Assembly (NCBI GenBank): GCA_009841225.1
Contig: VXMF01000035.1
Coordinates: 94,932 to 158,931, forward strand
Length of the DNA stretch: 64,000 nt
Direction: 5' to 3'
Source of the DNA: Terriglobia bacterium
GTDB lineage: Bacteria; Acidobacteriota; Terriglobia; Bryobacterales; UBA6623
Part shown: one piece after another, positions 54,301-62,651 of the stretch
How the letters are laid out: the number at the start of each line of letters is the position of its first letter
Position numbering within the stretch: the first letter of the stretch is position 1
Translations under genes and position numbers: made by a program
Notes under the pieces: model-generated
The model's input: only the letters and a program-made list of their open reading frames with translations
What the model was told of the DNA's origin: nothing
Database searches by the model: none

Positions 54301-55259
54301 GCGACCAGAGCCTGGCAGACGCGCCAGACCTGACAGTGCCGGTGCCGCCAGGTCCAGTCCCGTCTGCCCCTGTCCGTGACCAACGGCCCGAGGTGGAAGT
54401 GTCGGTGGACGGCCAGAGCGTTTCGGTGCCGGAGGGTTCTACCCTGCTGGACGCCTGTCGGCAGTGCGAGATAGACACTCCCACGCTGTGCTACGTCGAA
54501 ACGCTAACGCCCGTGAACGTCTGCCGGGTGTGCGTCGTGGAACTGGAGGGCTCGAGAACGCTCGTGCCGGCCTGCTCGCGCAAGGCCGAGCCGGGCATGG
54601 TGATCCGCACCGACACCGAGAGGGTGCGCCTCAGCAGGCGAATGGTGCTGGAGTTTCTGGCCTCTAGCACGGACGTCTCGCAGTCACCCGAACTCTGCAG
54701 CTACATGGAGAGCTATGGCGCTGACCCGGAGCGGTACGGTGAGCGAGACGCCCAGGCCGAGTCCAAGACGCAGCCCGCCAAGGTGGACAACGAGCTCTAC
54801 ATCCGGGACTACGCCAAGTGCGTGCTTTGCTACAAGTGCGTCGAAGCTTGCGGTGAGGATGCCCAAAATACGTTCGCGATCGCTGTCGCCGGCCGCGGGT
54901 TCGATGCCCATATCGCCACCGAGTTTGACGTGTCACTGCCTGAATCAGCATGTGTCTACTGCGGCAACTGTATCGGTGTTTGCCCGACGGGCGCATTGGT
55001 GTTCAAAGCCGAGCACGATCTGCGGGAGCGCGGGGAATGGGACGCGAGTCGGCAGGAGTCTACGGACACCATATGCCCGTATTGCGGTGTCGGTTGCACG
55101 CTCTCGGTCCATACGCAGGACAACCAGATAGTGAAGGTCACGTCACCACTGGATCAAGAGGTGACCTCAGGTAATCTGTGCATCAAAGGCAGGTTCGGCT
55201 GGCAATTCACAACGGGCGCTCCCAGTGCGCCGGATGACGTCGCCGGTGACAAGAAATAG
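54297..55259 (+). CDS. Formate dehydrogenase Fe-S subunit: NuoG-like ferredoxin domains fused to the bis-MGD [4Fe-4S] domain
   Basis: A 320-aa electron-transfer protein. A [2Fe-2S] domain carries Cys65, 76, 79 and 93. Two [4Fe-4S] ferredoxin-type motifs follow (CVLCYKCVEAC near 180, CVYCGNCIGVC near 225). The last 60 residues are the FDH catalytic-subunit N-terminal domain: Cys260, 263, 267 and 295, with Lys297 in CIKG, and it ends right after GRFGWQF. The His-Cys3 [4Fe-4S] site normally found between the first and second clusters is absent (LEFLASSTDVSQSPELCSY). It must assemble with the catalytic subunit encoded at 50455 to complete the active site. Confidence 0.92.
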   Translation: MSDQSLADAPDLTVPVPPGPVPSAPVRDQRPEVEVSVDGQSVSVPEGSTLLDACRQCEIDTPTLCYVETLTPVNVCRVCVVELEGSRTLVPACSRKAEPGMVIRTDTERVRLSRRMVLEFLASSTDVSQSPELCSYMESYGADPERYGERDAQAESKTQPAKVDNELYIRDYAKCVLCYKCVEACGEDAQNTFAIAVAGRGFDAHIATEFDVSLPESACVYCGNCIGVCPTGALVFKAEHDLRERGEWDASRQESTDTICPYCGVGCTLSVHTQDNQIVKVTSPLDQEVTSGNLCIKGRFGWQFTTGAPSAPDDVAGDKK

Positions 55260-55394
55260 CTCGGTCGGACAGGCAGACAGCGATCGGACTCGCTGCGCGG
55301 CGGCCGTTTGATCAGTGCCAGAGAGCCTAGTGCCCGCATAGTTCGGGACCGGCTGGGTTGCAACTCCCTGCTCGATTGGCAAGAATATGCGGCC

Positions 55395-58259
55395 ATGAAG
55401 AAGATCCTCGTCGTCGGACTGGGAGCCGTGGCCGCGCTAGCGCTTTGGTTCGCGCCGCACGTTCCCGAACCGCTAGTTTCGAGTGCTCTTGCCCAGAGCT
55501 CGGAAAGCGGTGCTTGCGTCGATTCGAACAGGCTCGTGTTGAGTCTTGGCATTGACGACAGCGTGGAGACGGATTGGAGCGGTACGGCGAGCGGCTGGGT
55601 GAGGGACGAACGCGCGTCTTGGTCCGCAGAATCGCAGTCCGCTCCGCTGAAGCTGGCTGGCGGCGGGCAAGCGCAACGGGTGCTTCCAGCTTCGGTGGAC
55701 GTGAACCTGCCCGCTAGCCCGTGTGGTAGTGCGGCTGATCCGAGCCGCTCCGTGCGGGTGGAAACACGCGAGGGTTCGTTTGACGTGGCCGTTGGCGGTC
55801 TTGGCATGGGGCGGCGTGTTTCACTGCTTGGCGGGCGAGTCGAGGCAGCTCTTGCCCCTGCCGCCTCGTCTCTTCGAAATACGGCGATTGAGGAGGATTT
55901 CCCGAGTTGCGCTTCGATGCCGGATGACGCGGTGCTGTGCGCTTACGTGGAGTACGAGCCCGGCGAGCCTATCGATGGGGAGAAGGCCCTTGCGGGCGAG
56001 TTCGATTCGATTGAGTTCCGTGGCAACGGTGACCGTGTCGCGCTCCTGCATCGCGACGGTGCGGGATGGCGCGATCCTGCCTATGTCACTTCGTCCGGTA
56101 GGGACGTCTGGCAGCCCGTTGTGATGAGCCTGCCCGATGGCGGTGCCGCAGTGTTGTGGTCAGAGCAGCGCGAAGGTAACTGGGACATCTACAGCCGGAC
56201 CTACTCGCTGCGCAGCGGCGACCTCGGCCCGGAGCGGCGGCACACCACCGATCCCGGCAGCGATTTCAACGTGGTCGCCAGTCAGGGATACTTCGCTTGG
56301 CAGGGGCGGCGAAATGACCAATTCGATATCTTCGTGAGCCCGTTCGATGGCCCGGCTGTGCGAGTCTCGACCAGCGCTGCCAACGACTGGCGGCCATCGA
56401 TCGCAACCGATTCAGGCGGCACGTCGTGGGTGGCTTGGGATACCTATGACGCCGGCAATTACGACGTATACCTGAGGCGGTACGAAGGCGGCGAGCTGGA
56501 CCAGCCGGTCGCAGTTGCCGCTTCGCCTCGGTTCGAAGCCCGAGCGACAGTTGCGGTGGACTCGATGGACCGGCCCTGGGTCGCATTCGAGGATTCTGAC
56601 GAAGGTTGGGGCAAGGACGCTGGGGACCGCTGGACCGGAAGGCAAGCCACTTCGATGTATGTGAACAAGAACATTCTTGTGCGCGTCTGGGATGGCGAAC
56701 TGAAGCAGACCCGGCTTGCGCCCGAGGCCCCGACTGTTGACTACTTTCACGACGATACGCGGGTGGCAACGAGCCAGAGGCACAAGATCAGCATCCCGGT
56801 CATGGCGTTCGACGGCGCAGGTCGGCCGTGGCTGCTCTTCCGCAAGCACCCGCTGCAGACAGGGCGCGGCGAGCGCTGGCGCAGCTATGGTGCCTTCTAC
56901 AGCCAAGGAGCTTGGTCCGAGCCCATCCCGCTCGAATCTTCGGACAATCTCTTGGACCGGGAGCCAGGCCTAGTCCCGCAGCCCGACGGATCGCTGCTCG
57001 CGGTATTCGCCGGCGACCGGCGCTTGCAGGCGCGCAGTCGCCGAGATAGCAATCTGTCGGAAGCCAAGCTAGTGGCGAGTTCCGCCGCTGCGGACGCCGA
57101 CTTGGTGCCCGCTGACGCCAGCCGGCCCGAGTCTTCCCGCCTAGTCGTGCATCCGGACGAAGCGCAGCAGATCGCACAGATCCGATCGCGTCGGGTGCAA
57201 CTGGACGGCAAAAGCTTGCAGTTCCTGCGGGGGGAGTTCCACCGCCATACAGAGTTTTCCTCGCATAGAGACTGGGACGGGCCGTTTGAAGAGGTCTGGC
57301 GCTACGGGCTCGATGTGGCGGGAATGGACTGGATCGGGGCCGGCGACCACGATTACGCCGTCGGGCAGGACTACATGTGGTGGTTGCAGCAGAAGGCGGG
57401 CGACATCTACAACGCGCCGGGATCATTCAGTGCCATGTATTCCTATGAGCGCAGCGTCAGCTACCCGAGCGGCCACCGCAACGTTATCCTGCCGCGTCGG
57501 GGAATCCGTCCGCTGCCGCGCATGACCGGCAAGGCTCGCGTCGAAGGAACTGCACAGGACGGCTCACCCGACATCCACAACCTGTTCGCCTATTTGCGGC
57601 ACTTCGGCGGCATCTGTTCCTCGCATACGTCTGGAACGAACATGGGGACGGACTGGCGCGATGGCGACATCGAGGTCGAGCCCGTCGTGGAACTCTTTCA
57701 GGGGCATCGGCAGAGTTACGAGGTGTCGGGCGGGCCGCATGCCGCAACCGGTCCGGAAGACACCATCCAGGGCTATCGGCCGGCCGGTTTCTTGTGGGAA
57801 GCCTTTCAGAAGGGTCGGCGGCTGGGATTCCAGGCCAGCAGCGACCATGTCTCCACGCATATCAGCTATGCAATCGTCTTGGCCGAGGAGCACTCGAGGA
57901 AGGGTATTATCGATGCCTTCAAGCGGCGCCATTCCTACGCCGCGCATGACAACATCGCCTTGGTCGTGCGCTCGGGGGATCATCTAATGGGCGACGAATT
58001 CGCTTCCGCGGCCCTTCCGCGCCTGCGAATCATCGCCCATGGTACAGCCCCGATCGACAGCGTCGAGGTGATCCGGCAGGTGGGCTCGAACGTGCCCGAA
58101 GTCGTTGCATCGATGGAACCGGGGACCGTCTCTATTGATCTGGATTGGTCCGATCCGGCCGCCGCGGCGGACGAATGGAACATGTACTACGTCCGCCTGA
58201 GGCAGCGCAACGAGGCGATGGCTTGGGCAAGTCCGCTGTGGATCCGCTACGAGCCATGA
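55395..58259 (+). CDS. Secreted PHP-like metal-dependent hydrolase with N-terminal propeller-like region
   Basis: A 954-aa exported protein, signal peptide ILVVGLGAVAALALWF to ALAQ. Residues about 190-560 contain repeated strands (WQPVVMSLPDGGAAVLWSEQ, DWRPSIATDSGGTSWVAWD, RPWVAFEDSDEG), typical of a beta-propeller. The C-terminal part resembles PHP/DUF3604-type hydrolases: RGEFHRHTEFSSH near 615, GAGDHDYA near 650, SSHTSGTN near 740 and SSDHVSTHISYA near 815, with His and Asp residues suited to several metals. It lies 135 bp after the formate dehydrogenase operon. Substrate and role are unknown. Confidence 0.8.
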   Translation: MKKILVVGLGAVAALALWFAPHVPEPLVSSALAQSSESGACVDSNRLVLSLGIDDSVETDWSGTASGWVRDERASWSAESQSAPLKLAGGGQAQRVLPASVDVNLPASPCGSAADPSRSVRVETREGSFDVAVGGLGMGRRVSLLGGRVEAALAPAASSLRNTAIEEDFPSCASMPDDAVLCAYVEYEPGEPIDGEKALAGEFDSIEFRGNGDRVALLHRDGAGWRDPAYVTSSGRDVWQPVVMSLPDGGAAVLWSEQREGNWDIYSRTYSLRSGDLGPERRHTTDPGSDFNVVASQGYFAWQGRRNDQFDIFVSPFDGPAVRVSTSAANDWRPSIATDSGGTSWVAWDTYDAGNYDVYLRRYEGGELDQPVAVAASPRFEARATVAVDSMDRPWVAFEDSDEGWGKDAGDRWTGRQATSMYVNKNILVRVWDGELKQTRLAPEAPTVDYFHDDTRVATSQRHKISIPVMAFDGAGRPWLLFRKHPLQTGRGERWRSYGAFYSQGAWSEPIPLESSDNLLDREPGLVPQPDGSLLAVFAGDRRLQARSRRDSNLSEAKLVASSAAADADLVPADASRPESSRLVVHPDEAQQIAQIRSRRVQLDGKSLQFLRGEFHRHTEFSSHRDWDGPFEEVWRYGLDVAGMDWIGAGDHDYAVGQDYMWWLQQKAGDIYNAPGSFSAMYSYERSVSYPSGHRNVILPRRGIRPLPRMTGKARVEGTAQDGSPDIHNLFAYLRHFGGICSSHTSGTNMGTDWRDGDIEVEPVVELFQGHRQSYEVSGGPHAATGPEDTIQGYRPAGFLWEAFQKGRRLGFQASSDHVSTHISYAIVLAEEHSRKGIIDAFKRRHSYAAHDNIALVVRSGDHLMGDEFASAALPRLRIIAHGTAPIDSVEVIRQVGSNVPEVVASMEPGTVSIDLDWSDPAAAADEWNMYYVRLRQRNEAMAWASPLWIRYEP

Positions 58260-58275
58260 CGCGGCTGCGCTTAGG

Positions 58276-59196
58276 CTAGTAGGCGAGCAGGGCTTGGAAC
58301 TCCTCATAGCGGGCGTCGATGCGTTCGAGAGTTAGGTCTCGCAAGCCGTCAACGCCAAACTGCTCGCAGCAGAAGCTGCCCATGGTCGACCCGTAGACGA
58401 CCGCCCGTCGCAATTGGCTCTGCCACTGCTCGGGGTGGGAAGATCGGTCGATCCCACAACGATCCAACCAGCCCATGAAGCCGCCGGCGAAGGCATCCCC
58501 TGCACCTGTCGGATCCACTAGGGTCGTGAGCGGGTAGGCAGGCACGAAGAAGCAGTCATTGCCATGGAACAGCGCGGCCCCGCACTCTCCGCGCTTGATC
58601 ACCACCGAAGTCGGCCCCATCGCTTGGATAGCGGCAGCTGATGCACGCAGGCCGGTCTCGCCTGAGAGTTGGCGGGCCTCTTCGTCGTTGATGAGGATCG
58701 CGTCCCAGCTCCGGATGGTACGGGCTAGCTCGTCAGGGGTGCGTTCGATCCAGTAGTTCATCGTGTCGCCGGCGACGAATCCGCGATTCGTGGCTTGGTC
58801 GACGACGGTCGCCTGCAGGCTGGGCTGGATGTTGCCCAGCAGGATCAGCGGTGTGTCACGGTAGGACTCGGGAAGCCTCGGCTGGAAGTCCGCGAACACG
58901 TTCAAGTCCGTGACCAGCGTGCGGCGCTCGTTCATGCTCTCGGAGTACACGCCCTTCCAGAAAAAGGTCTTGCCCGGCGCGCGTTCCAAGCCCTCGAGGT
59001 CGATGTTGCGGCGGCGCAGGACCTCTTCGTCTGCCGGAGCGAAGTCGTCGCCGACTACGGCCACAAGACGCACGTTCGTGAAGTGGCTCGCGGCCAGCGC
59101 GATGTGGGACCCGGCGCCACCCAGCACGCGGTCCACCTTGCCGCGAGGGGTTTCGATGCCATCGTAAGCGACTGAACCAACAACGAGAACCGACAT
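58276..59196 (-). CDS. PfkB-family (ribokinase-like) sugar or nucleoside kinase
   Basis: A 306-aa kinase. N-terminal GGAGSHIALAASHF is the PfkB signature 1 region. The C-terminal DPTGAGDAFAGGFMGWL carries the anion hole and catalytic Asp near residue 240. FFWKGVYSE and VIKRGECGAALF fit a ribokinase/adenosine kinase fold. It is encoded directly downstream of methylthioadenosine phosphorylase on the same strand. A role in salvage of the methylthioribose phosphate or adenosine branch is plausible, but the substrate cannot be fixed by sequence. Confidence 0.92.
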   Translation of the reverse strand: MSVLVVGSVAYDGIETPRGKVDRVLGGAGSHIALAASHFTNVRLVAVVGDDFAPADEEVLRRRNIDLEGLERAPGKTFFWKGVYSESMNERRTLVTDLNVFADFQPRLPESYRDTPLILLGNIQPSLQATVVDQATNRGFVAGDTMNYWIERTPDELARTIRSWDAILINDEEARQLSGETGLRASAAAIQAMGPTSVVIKRGECGAALFHGNDCFFVPAYPLTTLVDPTGAGDAFAGGFMGWLDRCGIDRSSHPEQWQSQLRRAVVYGSTMGSFCCEQFGVDGLRDLTLERIDARYEEFQALLAY

Positions 59197-59225
59197 GCCT
59201 TTGGCTTGGGCGAGCAGCGTTGGCC

Positions 59226-60080
59226 CTAGATGTACTTGCCTGCGAGCACCGCGTATTTCTCGCGGGCGCGATCGGAAATGGCCTTGCGGTCAGAGATTAT
59301 CGCGTTCTTGAGGGCCGAAGCATATGGGCTGGGTGCCGTGGGAATCTTGCGGACAGCCTCGACCGCGATCTGCTGGGCATGGGCGGCGTTCTTAGTCAGG
59401 TACTCGATGACCGTGTCTACCGTCACGGCGTCGTGGCCCGGATGCCAGCAGTCGTAGTCGGTGACCATGGCGAGCGTGCAGTACGACATCTCGGCCTCTC
59501 TGGCCAGCTTGGCCTCCTGCAGGTTGGTCATGCCGATGATGTCGAACCCCCAGCTGCGGTACGTGTTGGACTCGGCCAGCGTCGAGAACGCCGGCCCCTC
59601 CATGCAGCAGTAGGTGCCGCCGCGGTGGACGGTCACGCCCACAGTGCGGCAAGCTTGCTCGGCGACATCGGCGAGCGTGGCGCAGATGGGGTGCGAGAAG
59701 GTAATGTGCGCGACCAACTCCTCATCAAAGAACGTTGACGCCCTGCCGCGCGTGCGGTCGAAGAACTGGTCTGGCAGCACGAAGTGGAGCGGCTCGAGCT
59801 CCTCCCGGAGGGAACCCACGGCGCTGAACGAGAGGACGTATTCGACGCCTAGCTGCTTGAGGCCATGGATGTTAGCGCGGAAATTGAGGTTGGAGGGCAT
59901 GATGCGGTGCCCGCGGCCGTGCCTGGCCAGGAAGGCAACTTCCCGCCCGGCGATGCGCCCGACGACATAGGCATCGGAGGGTTCGCCCCAGGGTGTGTCG
60001 AGTCGCACCTCGCTGCGATCCTCGAGCGCGTCCATGTCGTACAGGCCGCTGCCGCCGATGATTCCGATGCGAGGGTGCAT
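59226..60080 (-). CDS. mtnP: S-methyl-5'-thioadenosine phosphorylase
   Basis: A 284-aa purine-nucleoside phosphorylase that cleaves methylthioadenosine to adenine and methylthioribose 1-phosphate. IGIIGGSGLYDMDALED opens the phosphate-binding core. RHGRGHRIMPSNLNFRANIHGLK, then GGTYCCMEGPAFSTLAES and IGMTNLQEAKLAREAEMSYCTLAMVTDYDCWH follow, matching MTAP rather than the guanosine/inosine PNP type. It is divergent from the membrane-protein gene at 60200 and is followed by the PfkB kinase. Other methionine salvage genes (mtnA, mtnB etc.) are not in the window. Confidence 0.95.
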   Translation of the reverse strand: MHPRIGIIGGSGLYDMDALEDRSEVRLDTPWGEPSDAYVVGRIAGREVAFLARHGRGHRIMPSNLNFRANIHGLKQLGVEYVLSFSAVGSLREELEPLHFVLPDQFFDRTRGRASTFFDEELVAHITFSHPICATLADVAEQACRTVGVTVHRGGTYCCMEGPAFSTLAESNTYRSWGFDIIGMTNLQEAKLAREAEMSYCTLAMVTDYDCWHPGHDAVTVDTVIEYLTKNAAHAQQIAVEAVRKIPTAPSPYASALKNAIISDRKAISDRAREKYAVLAGKYI

Positions 60081-60199
60081 GAATTGACCATTGTAGTGAA
60101 CGGTTCCGACGGGCCTGATGTCCGCCCGGGCTAGGGCGGTTCCGTCTGCTAGCGGCTTAGGATGGCGCGCGGCTCGGGCTGGTAGGCTGGAGGTCTTGC

Positions 60200-60829
60200 A
60201 TGGACCGAGAGCTAGTCCTTGTAGGTGCCTTGGCGCTGTTCTGTCTCCGTGACGCCCAACTGGTAGTCTCGCGCCCGCGCTTGCTGTTTACCTTCGCCCC
60301 GCTCCTCTTTGTGATAGCGGGAGCTTGTGGTGCTGTTGCGGAGAACCTGTCCGAGCAGAGGGCGGGGGAGATCCTCGAAGATTCCCGGCTATGGATTCCC
60401 GCATTGTTGTTGCATGCCGCGCTCGGATTCCAAGCTGTGCGCAAGTATCGCCAAGGCGGGCCCGCCGATTGGCTCACGGTGCTCCCGACGCCGCTCACGA
60501 TCATTGGGCTGACCATCGGGGCCCGCGCCGCCCTGGTCTTCTGGGACGGCGTGAACGGCATGACCGCGGGCCTGGCGCTCGGCGCGGCCTACGGGTTGTG
60601 TGTGGCGCTACTTGCGCTGGCGGTCCGAAAACGGCGTGATGGCGTCTCGGCCCTGAGGTACTCCTCTCTGGCTCACTTCAGCGCGCTGCTGCTCGTGCCG
60701 TCCTCGGCTGTGCTGGACAGCCCGCTTGGAGCCCAGCCGGTGCATTGGGAGCGCGCCGCTCTAGTCCTGGCCTCGGTTGCGGCGCTAGTGACGGCCTCGT
60801 TCTTATGGCACCGTTATCGGTGGAAGTAG
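60200..60829 (+). CDS. Integral membrane protein, function unknown
   Basis: A 209-aa protein of six or so hydrophobic segments (LLFTFAPLLFVIAGACGAVA, LWIPALLLHAALGF, WLTVLPTPLTIIGLTIG, GLALGAAYGLCVALLAL, AALVLASVAALVTASFLW). Conserved charged residues are few. No family is recognised. It ends one base before the convergent small-protein gene stop. Codon use looks coding throughout. Confidence 0.7.
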   Translation: MDRELVLVGALALFCLRDAQLVVSRPRLLFTFAPLLFVIAGACGAVAENLSEQRAGEILEDSRLWIPALLLHAALGFQAVRKYRQGGPADWLTVLPTPLTIIGLTIGARAALVFWDGVNGMTAGLALGAAYGLCVALLALAVRKRRDGVSALRYSSLAHFSALLLVPSSAVLDSPLGAQPVHWERAALVLASVAALVTASFLWHRYRWK

Positions 60830-60830
60830 C

Positions 60831-61100
60831 TTATTCCTGCCAAGTCACGCTGATGGGTGGCGTGCGACTGCATTGAATGCTCTCGGTCATGCCCGCCGAG
60901 ATGGTGGCACAGGCCGTGTCCGTCGCGGTTCGCACCGCTTCTTCCTCGCTCGTTCCGGAAGCGGTGGCACAGTTCGTGCGTCCTTGGAACTCCATGCACA
61001 CCTCGCACGTGAACTGGCGTAGTCCCAGAGAGGAATATACGATCAGGGCTAACAGTGCCGCGATGACGGCGAAGAGGATGGCGGTAAACACCGGTTTCAT
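60831..61100 (-). CDS. Small exported/anchored cysteine-rich protein, function unknown
   Basis: An 89-aa protein. One N-terminal membrane segment or signal (AILFAVIAALLALIVYSSL) is followed by a compact domain with four Cys: FTCEVCMEFQGRTNCATASG and CATISAGMTESIQCSRTPP. Similar small proteins occur widely and lack an assigned role. The cysteine spacing suggests two disulfides outside the cytoplasm. It is convergent with the preceding membrane-protein gene, with overlapping transcripts probable. Confidence 0.65.
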   Translation of the reverse strand: MKPVFTAILFAVIAALLALIVYSSLGLRQFTCEVCMEFQGRTNCATASGTSEEEAVRTATDTACATISAGMTESIQCSRTPPISVTWQE

Positions 61101-61190
61101 CTACCGCCAATTGTAGCTACGCAGGCAGCTGTCGTATTGGAGAGTAAGGACTTGGTGCTGGTGGCGGCAGTCCCGCTCTCTTGACGGCTG

Positions 61191-61569
61191 GTGTTATATT
61201 TGCCATCATACCCCTTGAGAAGCAGAGATACCCGGCCGATCTCGTGGATCAGGGCGGCACGTAAGGCTTTCGACGGCTTTCCCGAAGGGCCGCAGAACTC
61301 GATCATGCAGGCGCTGACGGTCGCGGCCGAAGGCCGCAAGGCTGACATCGCCAAGCCCCTGAAGGGTTTTGGGGCCCGGCATATTTGAGGTGGCGCTCAA
61401 ATATCGCACCGATGCCTATCGGGCGGTGTACGCTCTGCAACTTGAGGATCGGGTTTGGGTTTTACATGCCTTCGAGAAGAAAGCGACGCAGGGCATCAAG
61501 ACCCCGAAGAAGGAAATCGATCTTGTCGGCGAGCGGCTGAAGCGATTGAGGAAGGAGTTACGGCAATGA
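61191..61569 (+). pseudogene. HigB/RelE-like toxin (phage Gp49-like family) disrupted by a +1 frameshift
   Basis: Two adjacent frames together give one toxin: RPISWIRAARKAFDGFPEGPQ... KPLKGFG in frame 0, then GPGIFEVALKYRTDAYRAVYALQ... HAFEKKATQGIKTPKKEIDLV in frame +1. The break is in a GGGG run at 61371-61374; removing one G restores a continuous Gly-Phe-Gly-Pro-Gly reading. The family's core (tandem strands with RAVY, HAFxKK) is otherwise intact. Either the toxin is inactivated or the extra G is a sequencing error. The antitoxin start overlaps the toxin stop. Confidence 0.85.
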
Positions 61570-61898
61570 GCACGGTAGACGAAGATCTTCAATTGGTACA
61601 TGGCAGCGGCAACGTTTTCCGCGATTTCGGCCGCGCTGATGCCGACGTACGGCAGACTAAGGTGCTTCTGGCCGCCCGCATCATTGGCATTCTCGATGAT
61701 GAAGGGCTTTCAACGCGCAAGGCTGAGCGTCGTACCGGTGTCAGTCATGCGGACTTTACGCGCATTCGCAAAGTGCAGCTTGACCGCTTCACCATTGACC
61801 GCCTGATGACTGTGCTCAATAAGCTCGGCCAGCAGGTTGACGTGCAGATCGACGTTCATCCGCGCGTGGCTGCTGAAGAACTACCGGCACATCCGTGA
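61566..61898 (+). CDS. HigA-type antitoxin with helix-turn-helix (XRE-like)
   Basis: A 110-aa protein starting MSTVDEDLQLVHGSGNVF. The helix-turn-helix covers residues about 35-80 (LLAARIIGILDDEGLSTRKAERRTGVSHADFTRIRKV), followed by RFTIDRLMTVLNKLGQQVDVQI, common in HTH_37 antitoxins. Its ATG overlaps the toxin stop (ATGA), and the toxin-first order is that of higBA. It is intact while its toxin is frameshifted. It probably autorepresses the pair. Lower GC and phage-type gene content suggest transfer. Confidence 0.9.
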   Translation: MSTVDEDLQLVHGSGNVFRDFGRADADVRQTKVLLAARIIGILDDEGLSTRKAERRTGVSHADFTRIRKVQLDRFTIDRLMTVLNKLGQQVDVQIDVHPRVAAEELPAHP

Positions 61899-62011
61899 GA
61901 GCATTGACCTGCTCAGCTCGAAGCCAGGCGTAGTCTTGAAGACGAGAGAGCGAGCTGTCGAGTCAGGCATATTGAGTCTTGTCTGTGAATCGTGCGCCTA
62001 CCGGAAGTAAG

Positions 62012-62032
62012 CCCCCACCGGCCTCCGGGGGT
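62012..62032 (+). terminator. Weak candidate terminator after the toxin/antitoxin pair
   Basis: CCCCCACCGG and CCGGGGGTG can fold with a CCT loop and one mismatch. It lies about 110 bp after the antitoxin stop. It lacks a proper U-run (GTGTTG), so this is only suggestive. Confidence 0.25.
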
Positions 62033-62086
62033 GTTGAGCAGCGTCCAGTCCAGTCGTCCAGTCCATCTCTGCTAGAGTGGGCGTTA

Positions 62087-62392
62087 ATGATCCAGCAGGG
62101 TCATGCGCTCACGGGGCTCGCACGGCGTAGCCGTCGCTGGCGCGCATGGAGCGTCGTCTTGGTGATGGCGCTGACCGGTGCCGTCGGTGCCGAGCTCTTC
62201 TGTTACGAGGAGCACGCAGCCGATCAGCATTGCGCGGTCTGCCAGCTCCGACACCAGTCTGCCGCTGAACTTTCCGGCTCGTTGCAGATTGAATTCGCCG
62301 ATGTTGCGGAGCCGCTTGAGCGGGCTGCCGACGGCGAATTGATCGCCTGCGGTCACGCCCGCCAGCGCCCCGCCCGCGGTCCTCCCGCCTAA
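62087..62392 (+). CDS. Small exported protein, DUF2946-like
   Basis: A 101-aa protein. After a basic N-terminus (RRSRRWRAW) comes a hydrophobic segment (SVVLVMALTGAVGA), then a short domain with His and Cys (CYEEHAADQHCAVCQLRHQS). The Cys-x2-Cys with flanking His resembles DUF2946-type proteins often found near metal-transport genes. No such genes are visible here. The ATG at 62087 is preferred; the longer frame has a weakly supported N-terminus. Function unknown. Confidence 0.55.
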   Translation: MIQQGHALTGLARRSRRWRAWSVVLVMALTGAVGAELFCYEEHAADQHCAVCQLRHQSAAELSGSLQIEFADVAEPLERAADGELIACGHARQRPARGPPA

Positions 62393-62651
62393 TTCCCTAA
62401 ACACCCTGCACTTCGTCCATCGTTTGTCGATGGCGCATTGCTGCGAGCGCGTCAGCTTGCGCGCTACGGCAATGGTGTCTGTCCGCGGCCGACTGATGTT
62501 CCGGATGGCGGCTCCCGACACGGGTGAGCGGGGTCGTGCCTTGTGCCCGTCCAGGGTGCTGTCTCTTGGCGCGTTCTCGGCTTGCCCTGCACGATGGAAG
62601 CGGTCGCAGGGTCACGAAGAGTGGAAGAAGAGGGGAATTCGAGAGGGAAAG

